From Gigaspora rosea (lineage: Eukaryota > Glomeromycota > Glomeromycetes > Diversisporales > Gigasporaceae), in assembly GCA_003550325.1 (NCBI GenBank), contig QKWP01001128.1, forward strand, positions 1 to 64,000: a stretch of 64,000 bases of DNA. The letters run 5' to 3'. Within the stretch, counting starts at the first letter, position 1. Each line of letters starts with the position of its first letter. Position numbers and translations under genes: made by a program. The notes under the pieces were generated by a model. The model was not told the origin of the DNA. It made no database searches and saw only the letters and a program-made list of their open reading frames with translations. Shown piece after piece: positions 56,344-64,000 of this stretch.

Positions 56344-56520
56344 CATTACGGCAGATCGGCAGAACTATTATGGTGGATTTTTGGAATTTGACCTTATTTT
56401 AAATACCCCAAATTATTCAAATTACCGCATATTAGTAAAATCTGATCTTGTATTCAAGTCCTAAGTCTGATTAAATTTAGGGGATTTAAAAAAGCTCAAT
56501 TCCAAAAATCCGCCGTAATG
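56344..56520. mobile_element. CATTACGGC foldback element
   Basis: CATTACGGCAGATCGGCAG and GGTGGATTTTTGGAATTG at the left are mirrored by CAATTCCAAAAATCCGCCGT then AATG. About 177 bp with an AT-rich centre. The CATTACGGCG terminus resembles the small hairpin inside element C (37154). Confidence 0.6.
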
Positions 56521-57748
56521 CTGTTTATTGTCGTATAAAAAAATAATACGCAAATTTCACCCCTCTATGAACGTCCAATAAACATGATAAACATGCAGAA
56601 TCAATTTAACATGTAAATTGTCTTTGTGTAACAATCTATTTTTTTGCAAGATCGTTTATATTTCAATATTTTGCTTATGAAACCACTCTTTGGGTTCTAA
56701 CAAAAAAGATTCCTTGTTCAATTTTACATCTAATATTTTCTATCCCTAACTACTAATATCCAATGTTAAGTTGTTTTAAAGAAAAAGGTAAGGGATCAAT
56801 AATTCACCAATAAATTCTTTCTAATATATTTATAATATAAGTTTCTTACAAGAAAGTTAACAGGCCTTACTGTAACTTAATATTATATGTTAGATATATG
56901 CTTTTGTATTTTTTAAAAAATCAAAGTTCTGTGAAGATGTTTATGTCCACACCTGAGATGATTGTCAATTTATCAAACACTAGGAAACAGAATGCGGTAT
57001 CTGAAAATTAGATAACAGATAAATTGATATCTCGTTTAAATATAGATGCAGACATAAACACACACATAATATACTCCGTTACGCTTCAGATAACTATGTT
57101 CCGGATACTTAACCAATATATTTGCTTTTATTTTTATCCAACTACTAAATTTTTAGATCTAATAGCACCTGTTTCCTTAGTTGATTAGTTGGTTAACGTC
57201 AATATTTTGAGCTCAGGTATGGGTAAACTTATTTAGATCAAATGTTCCCTTGATGATCTTAACATTTATATTAATAAAAATATACCAAAATTGTTCTTTC
57301 CTTAACTTTCTAACCAATCAAAATTCAAGATCAGATGCGATGTAATAGTTACGTTAAAGTTAGTTAATAAACTTCACAAGGAACATTTTAAATTATGCTA
57401 CATGAGGCAGTTTCTTAAAATCTTTTGTTTTCGTTTTGTTTCGATTTTTAGGTTACGTCTAACATTGAAATTTAATTTGACAAAATCACAGTTTTTAGAT
57501 TGCACTAGGGACATTGTAGAGACCTGGTTTGATGGTGAGTTATCAAGATAAAAAAAAAGTGTATTAGACAGGATGACAGCCAAGCGAAAGCCTAAATTTT
57601 CAGAAAAGAAAATAAAATATGACTATAGCACTAGCAGCCATTTAAATTATGTATGATTTACTGCAGGCACGGTCGTCAAGGCGGTTCAAAATGTTATGTG
57701 GATGAATTTTTTTTGTTAAGAACATTGTCAAAATTAATGTGCTGTAGC
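56521..57748. other. Intergenic region, nothing seen
   Basis: No gene or clear repeat. The only open frames are short and featureless. Confidence 0.5.
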
Positions 57749-58078
57749 TAGAGGTCTGACTCAATGAATAATATATTCAAATATTCACTGAATATTCGAA
57801 TATTCGAATATTTAAAATTTCACTAAATATATTCATTGAATATTCATTGAATATATATATATAATTTTATAAATTTTTTATTTAATAATTTATTTGCGAT
57901 TTTATTGCCTAATTTAAGTAAGATATATAATTTTTTAAAATTGAAATATATTTAATATTCAATGAATATTCAGTGAATATTCGAATATTCATTCAAAATT
58001 TTTGAACGAATATTCAAATACTAAAAAATTGAACGAATGAATATTCGAATACTTATTTTTTGAATGAGTCAGACTCTA
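57749..58078. mobile_element. hAT-like MITE made of GAATATTC repeats
   Basis: Ends are TAGAGGTCTGACTCA (left) and, reversed, TAGAGTCTGACTCATTC (right). Flanking 8-mers are GCTGTAGC (57741-57748) and ACTGTAGC (58079-58086), a 7-of-8 duplication. Both sub-terminal regions consist of self-complementary GAATATTCGAATATTC-type repeats. Confidence 0.82.
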
Positions 58079-58194
58079 ACTGTAGCTGTCATGATTGTTA
58101 CAAACTGCTATACTACATGGGGCAGTAATTCTTGACACTAGGTTCTACTGGTTCTTTACTAGTAAAGCATTGATCATAACTAGTCATTAGAGAT

Positions 58195-59460
58195 GGGTTT
58201 CATGCGTGCGCATGATTCCTTAATCGTGCGCATTAATGCGCATTTTATCCCACCTAAATTATATATAGAAAAATTAAAGTATATATAATTTAGGCCAGAG
58301 AGCGTATTGTCGGGCGGAATTAAGGAATATGGATTGTCACGGGGAAAAACGTGATACATCAGATGATCATTAATCCATATTCTACGCCACGATCATATGA
58401 CAATCAATCATACATATCAGCCAATCATGATCGATCATACATGCACTAGCTCGACTCACGGCGAAACAATTCAAGAAATCTAAAAGAAAATCAAGACAAG
58501 AATAGTTAAAGATAGTCAACGATATAATACTATAGTTAAATATAGCCATCGTCATTATAATCATATAATACTTATCTTTGCAACCCCCTTTAATTATAGT
58601 GATTCTTCCCCGATTCCTTCTTGATGGAAGATCAATTTATTTCCTAAAACCTCTTAAATATTAATTTAGTGAAAATTATAAAAACTCTCAAAATTCTCTC
58701 TTGTAAAGAACATCATAACCTACGGGAATTTATATTCTTAACCTAATACCTTTAATAAATTACCTCGATAATATTCTAAATTTAATTGTCAAATCATCAA
58801 CGTCACGCCTCTGGCGAGTCATATTAAATAATAAAACTTTATATTTTCACATACTCGATATAAACTGATCCTTTTCTCCCCGTAACAGGATACAAAGTCT
58901 CGAAAAATTCCGAAAAGAAAATGAATAAACATAATAGAAGAGCAAGATCGGGTAAAAATTTGAGCACGTATCCGATATTTTCCGAAAGGAAAATATAAAT
59001 TCAAAAAATTATATCATGCGAAGACCACGAGATATCTTTGAACAAAGTTTTACTAGTAAAGAATTAGTAAAGCCAAGTGTTCACGAATTAAAGTCCCCTA
59101 TAAATGGACAGTCGGTTATAGCAGCTAGAATTATAGTATTACAGGATTACAATATAAAATTTATAATACAAGTCCCGAAGATTCTAATGTAAATACTCAA
59201 CTAGAATAGGTTTCATGCGTGCGCATAATTGAGAATTCATGCGCACGATTCAGAATCATGCGCTTATCCCTTCTAAAATAAATAAATGTATTATGGGCAT
59301 GGAGGGACATGGCATATGCTGTAATTTAGACCGGAGTACATAATGCCTGGTGGAATTAAGAATGGGAATACCGAAAGAAAATAAATGAACATAAAAGACG
59401 AGCATGGTCAAGATAAAAATTTCCGAGATGATTCGAAGGAAAAGTTTTTAATATATAATT
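58195..59460. repeat. Pair of diverged direct repeats (GTTTCATGCGTGCGCAT)
   Basis: A ~150-base block starting GGTTTCATGCGTGCGCAT at about 58196 recurs at about 59210 in the same orientation. Both are followed by ATGCGC palindromes, TTTATCCC/CTTATCCC and GGCGGAATTAAGGAAT/GGTGGAATTAAGAATG. A second shared block (AAAATGAATAAACATAATAG with GAGCA) is at 58918 and 59380. Possibly ends of an old element or a tandem duplication. No coding. Confidence 0.5.
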
Positions 59461-60682
59461 TCTCTTTCTCGCCCCTTCCGCTTTTGAGCGAGGAATGTAA
59501 TGTAAACCGCAAAATCAAATTAGATTAGCCTGTCTAAAAAGATATAAATTTTAAAAATCTATTTTATATCATGCGCAATTTTTTCCATCAATACATAAAA
59601 AATGTAAATTATGAACATTGACATGCACAAATCAAAATATCTTAGTGTCAGTATTATGAACTATATTGGAATAGGTCTGTGTCGCAAGAAAGAGAAATTT
59701 CATGTACACACGTACATACTCCAACACTATCATAACAACCAAGAAATTTCAACCAGATAATTTTGCACGAGGGTATTGAAAAAAGGGGAATTCAGCCAGT
59801 GCCTATAGTAGACTGCCAGAAATAATTTCGTCTATTTAAATTTACGTCAAGGCATAGTTACGATAGGAAGGTGCAAACAAGACCATATAAAATTGGATAC
59901 AGTTAGTGCTCCGTCGATTTTAATATCGCATGATATCAATAGATGATTAGTCAATCATACTAAAGAAATCAACACGGATTATCCGAATGTCTCGGAATCA
60001 ACCTAGTCGATTAGTCTTAAATTTTGATTTTTAAACTAATTATTTGGATCACTATACTAAAAACTTTTCTGCGGCTTCGCGCTGATACCATACGCGGGAG
60101 GCGTGTTATTTTGAGACGATCATGTGCGTTATTTTGAGTTCAATATGCTTTTAAAAAAAAAACGGAGGTCTCAAAGTAACGTTCAGGTGAGTTATTACGC
60201 GTTATACTCTTTTATAAACTAACCCTAAATCTTAACCAAGCTATTCAAAAAAGAGCTAAAAGATGCATCCTAAAAATTTTCGAAAATTTCACATTAAAAT
60301 ATTTAAAATTTCCAGCTTCAGCCGCGACAATTATTAATTTTGCCAAGCTTTTTTTACATATACTTTGATTACCTGCAAATCATATGATAATCACAACAGG
60401 GTCTTGGTTGCTGCGATGGAAACTTGTCACTGAGGTTTTAAATTTGTAGTTTATCGGACACAATTCCTAAAAAATCAAGACTGTGTTCGTAAGCAATAAA
60501 CCTGAAACCTTGATTATAGGTTTTCCCTTAACAACACCCAAGTTACTAGATCGAAAATGTGCAACAGCGTTTAAAATCTTCTGTATATTAAAATATAGAA
60601 GAAACGACAGAACCTCTTGAAGAGAAAATAATCAGCATCTATCAAGAGAAAAATTACTCCTTGTAAAGAAGATAACAAGCAT
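59461..60682. other. Intergenic region, nothing firm
   Basis: Short GTTATTTTGAG and ACGCGT repeats near 60095-60210 hint at a decayed MITE. No gene. Confidence 0.45.
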
Positions 60683-60691
60683 CCCATTAAG

Positions 60692-63360
60692 GGGAACCGT
60701 TAAAGCAGGGTGCCATCACGTGATCCGGCGGTCGGCGGCCGACCTAATTTAAGACATCCGGAGACACGTCGGTCACGGGATAGCCGATCGAAATTTAAGA
60801 AAGGTGCAAAATTTTATTTATTTATTTTTTTTTTTTTTGAGATTCTGTTAACACTAAATTTGCTTTCATTACAATGAACACAATTAAATTTTTTTTGATA
60901 CAGTGCACGATACACTGTTGCAAATCCGCCTCTAATATTATTTATTTATTTATTCTGCGGCTTTTTATAACATTCGAAACATTTTTTTTTTTTTTTTGTT
61001 TTATATTCAAAACATTTTTTTTTTTTTTTTTCTAACATTTTCTATTTATTTATTTTAGAACGGGGTCTAAACAAATTTTCAATCTTTGAATGAATTCCGA
61101 CTTTTCCATTTCATCCCCATTTTCCTCGATACTCCAGTACTGGTTACGCGTTCTTTCCATTAATTCATTAACGGTAAGCTTTCTTTTTTCTGCCGCTTTA
61201 TCGATTTCGTCTTCAAATGATTCAAAATTTACTAACTCACGGCGTTCATAAATTTCGAATCCACTTTCATCAAACTGTCGTTGAAATTGTCTCCAAGCAT
61301 CAATTGTCAGCAATTTTCTGGGGCCATATTTTTGTTCATGAAAAATATGTTTACAGGGGAGCATGTACTTGCGGAAAAAAAGGCAGTGGCACTCAATTAA
61401 CATTAAACCGGGCAATTCCTTCCCCTTTTCCACTCTATTATCGGCAGCAAAAATTTCACCAACTATTAATTTTTGAATTGGAAAAGGAAACTTGTGAATT
61501 TCCTTTAGGGTATCGTCGTCAATGTCGGGGGCGGAAATTTTTTTCACTCGAAATTCAAATGCGATATAATCCGAGTCCGAACGCTTTTTCAAGTCAAGTA
61601 CAACGATCTTGTTACATGCTCCGATTAAACCATAATAAGAGGCGAGTGTTCTCTTTAACTCGCTATGATATGATTCTAAAGCGTTCGTCGAAGTTACTTG
61701 CAAAAGTAGCGGAGAATGCTGGCGGGCCCAAAGTGCCCACTGGTGAGAATTTTTCAAATAATACCTTGTGATGTATTTTTTAATGGGGGAGAGGGTACAC
61801 TCGTTAATCGATTTTTGGATAAAGAATTCACAACCAATTTTCGTCCGTTTATGCATAGCCTGAATCATCTTATTCCGAGTTTCCGTGTCGTAGATTTTAT
61901 GCATCCAGGTCCGCATAACGTGTACGGTGCAAAAAATAACTTCGCATTCCTGTTCACCTTTTTCAAGACCTGGGAAAGTCGCCATGATACTTCTAGCTTC
62001 TACACTACTTTGGTCTAATAGAAAGTACCGAGGTTTCCAAGAGCTACAAAATCGCCGCATTATCCTCAATGCCTCTGCAACCGTGTCACTATCTTCGTTA
62101 CTAACGAAAAAATGCCCACCGACGTTCCAACAACCATATCCGTCCCGAATATACAGCGTAAACAAACGCCAGTCATATTTATTCGTTTTATGCGTGGAGT
62201 CCATTAGCGTTAACCATCCATACCTTTGAAGCTTTTCAAGTTGCTTCGGATGTGCAAAAACGAAGCCACAGGTAGATTGGTGATGAATTCTAAACAATTC
62301 GACTCGATAGCCCTCTTTTTCTAAAAACGAAGTTGCATCCCGAATATCCTGTGCTAATTTAGGAGCACCCGTTAAATAGGTATTTTGAGGACCACGGACC
62401 TTATATTTTATATTGGCGACTTCCCTCCACTTCAATTCCTTTACGCTCATGCTGAGATCCAGCTTTTCATTTGCATACTCTTTAACCGCACTAACTATCG
62501 CGGGCGCGGGATAATTCTTAACCGCTTCCTTTTCTACCAAAACCCGAACAGCTTGGGAGCGTTTTAATTTTTCACTATCTTCTAGTTCATGTGCATGATC
62601 AGGGGAGTTTTGAAAACGTTCAACAAGCACTTTCTGGGTGGTAAAAAACCATGAGACTTTTATTTTTGCGAAACATAAACCCGCCTCTCGAACCTTCGTT
62701 TTTCGCCGTTTCTCACTTGGAACATCCTCTTTGCGCGTGCTTGATTTCAAATGTTTATTAAAGCGGCATACATAGGTTTTCCAATAATTTCCATTAACAT
62801 GGTTCTTGGAACTAAATTTTACCCAAACGTTTGTGACTAAAGGCCACCATTCCGCATCAAATTCGTTCATCGGCACTTCGAACGGTCGTTGGACATTAAA
62901 AAATAAAGTGCGTTTTTGGTTAGGCGTAAGACTTGAATTTATTACAACGACGTCTGTTGGTTCAGGACTTAGTTGCGAAAAACCGGATGTTTGCTGCAAG
63001 AGGTCTTGTGTGAAGTTCATGTTTTCGTTTTCTTTACCGGAAGTATTCATTACCTTTAAAAAAAATTTCTTTGGCAGAACGTTTTTTCGTTATTATAATT
63101 TTTTTTTTCTTTGTAAGAAAGATTGCAGGAGCAAAAAAAAAAAAAAAAAAAAAGAAAAGAAAGATTGCAGGACGCCGTACCTGTTTTCTTGTACAAAAAA
63201 GAAAAGTTTCGCGCACCGATATGCCTTATATATGAAATTTGCCCCAGATTTTGGCAAAAAAAATTCTTGAATTTGATTGGTTATTGTATCGCTCCGACTT
63301 CCGGATGGACAGGCCGACGACCGCCGGATCACGTGATGGCACCCTGCTTTAACGGTTCCC
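60692..63360. mobile_element. Complete-looking MULE DNA transposon
   Basis: 2.67 kb. The terminal inverted repeats are identical for the first 43 bases (starting GGGAACCGTTAAAGCAGGGT, including CACGTGATCCGGCGG) and match 48 of the first 49. The target duplication reads CCCATTAAGG on both sides if the element is taken to start at GGAACC (8 bp if it starts at GGGAACC). 8-10-bp duplications are typical of Mutator-like elements. It contains one intact transposase on the minus strand, no nested insertions, and little evidence of decay. Confidence 0.93.
61050..63050 (-). CDS. Mutator-like (MULE) transposase, 666 residues
   Basis: Nuclear DDE-type transposase that would excise and insert the surrounding element. 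The N-terminal region has a FLYWCH/FAR1-like zinc-finger pattern (Cys95, Cys126, His152, His154) for DNA binding. The MULE core follows: first Asp284 in TLMDSTHKTN, second Asp346 in FLLDQSSVEARS, a CTVHVMRTW segment at about 374-382, and the candidate Glu459 in STNALESYHSELKR. A SWIM zinc finger is at 554-568 (CHC..CKH). Length and domain order fit autonomous MULEs. The single exon is uninterrupted. The ATG at 63050 gives a polar N-terminal leader; 5' flank to the TIR is about 310 bp and 3' flank about 360 bp. Catalytic assignments follow family pattern by eye. Low-complexity T/A runs surround the gene, but the ORF has normal codon texture. Confidence 0.93.
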   Translation of the reverse strand: MNTSGKENENMNFTQDLLQQTSGFSQLSPEPTDVVVINSSLTPNQKRTLFFNVQRPFEVPMNEFDAEWWPLVTNVWVKFSSKNHVNGNYWKTYVCRFNKHLKSSTRKEDVPSEKRRKTKVREAGLCFAKIKVSWFFTTQKVLVERFQNSPDHAHELEDSEKLKRSQAVRVLVEKEAVKNYPAPAIVSAVKEYANEKLDLSMSVKELKWREVANIKYKVRGPQNTYLTGAPKLAQDIRDATSFLEKEGYRVELFRIHHQSTCGFVFAHPKQLEKLQRYGWLTLMDSTHKTNKYDWRLFTLYIRDGYGCWNVGGHFFVSNEDSDTVAEALRIMRRFCSSWKPRYFLLDQSSVEARSIMATFPGLEKGEQECEVIFCTVHVMRTWMHKIYDTETRNKMIQAMHKRTKIGCEFFIQKSINECTLSPIKKYITRYYLKNSHQWALWARQHSPLLLQVTSTNALESYHSELKRTLASYYGLIGACNKIVVLDLKKRSDSDYIAFEFRVKKISAPDIDDDTLKEIHKFPFPIQKLIVGEIFAADNRVEKGKELPGLMLIECHCLFFRKYMLPCKHIFHEQKYGPRKLLTIDAWRQFQRQFDESGFEIYERRELVNFESFEDEIDKAAEKRKLTVNELMERTRNQYWSIEENGDEMEKSEFIQRLKICLDPVLK

Positions 63361-63844
63361 CCATTAAGGAAATAAACCATTCGTAAACATAGGTAGCATT
63401 TCTAACTAAAAAAGAAATGACAGGTTTATCTTAATTCATTATACAGTAAAGTAAATATGAGTTCAAATGGCAAACAAATTTATAGTGGGAACTTGAAAAT
63501 AATAATAATCCTTAAAAATGTTTGGTACTGTTAATAAAGTTAGATCTCGATTAGTAAAAAACGAATATATATATTTGATTTTTTAAAAGATACTGTATTT
63601 GATATCGATATCGATATAAATTGCAAATGTTTCAAAATTTATTCTGATATTCGTAAATTGTATAGCAGAAACAGGTTCCCTTTTTGTTAATGATTGGGAA
63701 CCGGTTAAAAATTTTAGTTGATTAGCCAGTCGACTGACTAAAATCGTAGACCTCTTTAATAGACAGTATAATTGTATACACAAAAATCAGCTTTAGTACT
63801 TCAACTATTTTCAGTTGGTTGTAAATTATAAAATTTGTTTCTGT
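63361..63844. other. Intergenic region, nothing seen
   Basis: Short GATATCGATATCGATA repeat near 63600. No gene. Confidence 0.5.
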
Positions 63845-64000
63845 TTAAATTTTCTTTCCCTTCACCAAAAACCATTCAAATATATGTTCTTCATCTTTTT
63901 CGATTTGTTTTGGTAAACTAAATGCGATCTTTGAGCTAACATTCTCAAGCATACCAGTTGTCAGGAATGCTTTTTCTAATTCTTCAGGAAAAAATCCGCC
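63845..64000 (-). CDS. 3' end of a gene running off the window (possible methyltransferase)
   Basis: The minus strand is open from the window edge to TAA at 63845-63847. It reads GGFFPEELEKAFLTTGMLEN, VSSKIAFSLPKQIEKDEEHI, FEWFLVKGKKI. The pattern (GFF..EEL...F...G, then AF.L.K.IE, ending in a FLV.GKK strand) resembles the C-terminal strand-helix-strand of class I SAM-dependent methyltransferases, but this is weak. About 51 codons are visible; the start lies outside the window. Confidence 0.6.
   Translation of the reverse strand, partial: GGFFPEELEKAFLTTGMLENVSSKIAFSLPKQIEKDEEHIFEWFLVKGKKI

Noticed and set aside
61217..62567. Plus-strand open frames across the transposase
   Set aside because: Shadows of the 666-residue MULE transposase on the minus strand; no motifs and frames overlap one another.

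Overview
The window is eukaryotic and very AT-rich. It has short spliced genes with GT..AG introns of about 70-140 bases, sparse coding sequence, and a dense layer of short inverted-repeat transposons. The recognisable coding content is a TKL-type protein kinase and a Sel1-repeat protein side by side, a secreted class 3 lipase, decayed SAM-methyltransferase, RING/Cys-rich and LINE fragments, and a MULE transposase. This mix fits a fungus, most likely an arbuscular mycorrhizal fungus (Glomeromycotina, Rhizophagus-like). That taxonomic call is inference from gene families and composition, not a database match.

Layout. 0-4 kb: on the minus strand, a Sel1-repeat protein (3255-3632), a tandem array of ~120-132-bp units, then a three-exon kinase gene (1021-2334). 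4-19 kb: essentially gene-free. It holds hairpin MITEs, a MITE carrying telomere-like repeats, a 1.7-kb terminal-inverted-repeat element (8598-10339), an acidic C-terminal exon relic, decayed repeats, and an unusually GC-rich 1.4-kb repeat with a tRNA-like head (14935-16308). 19-28 kb: a 3.6-kb nested transposon complex, then an 18-bp satellite split by two insertions whose target-site duplications can be read exactly. 28-31 kb: two decayed genes. 31-44 kb: a ~3-kb segmental duplication (31216-34170 and 40440-43765). Each copy carries one member of an unrecognised glycine-rich/repeat protein family. Between the copies lies a Russian-doll stack of hAT-like elements (36596-38760).

44-50 kb: an intact five-exon secreted lipase gene, then a methyltransferase pseudogene whose exon is split by a 5'-truncated LINE with a poly(A) tail and target-site duplication. 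51-56 kb: a 2.9-kb decayed Cys-rich/RING gene flanked by remnants of one LTR-like repeat. 57-64 kb: a hAT MITE, diverged direct repeats, and a structurally complete MULE transposon (60692-63360) with near-perfect terminal inverted repeats and an uninterrupted 666-residue transposase. The window ends inside the 3' end of another gene on the minus strand.

The genes that look functional are the kinase, the lipase, the MULE transposase and perhaps copy A of the duplicated pair. Everything else recognisable as coding is truncated or carries stops and frameshifts. The window mainly records repeated hAT, MULE, mariner-like MITE and LINE insertion into a gene-poor region. All coordinates, splice sites and repeat boundaries were read by eye, without alignment software.
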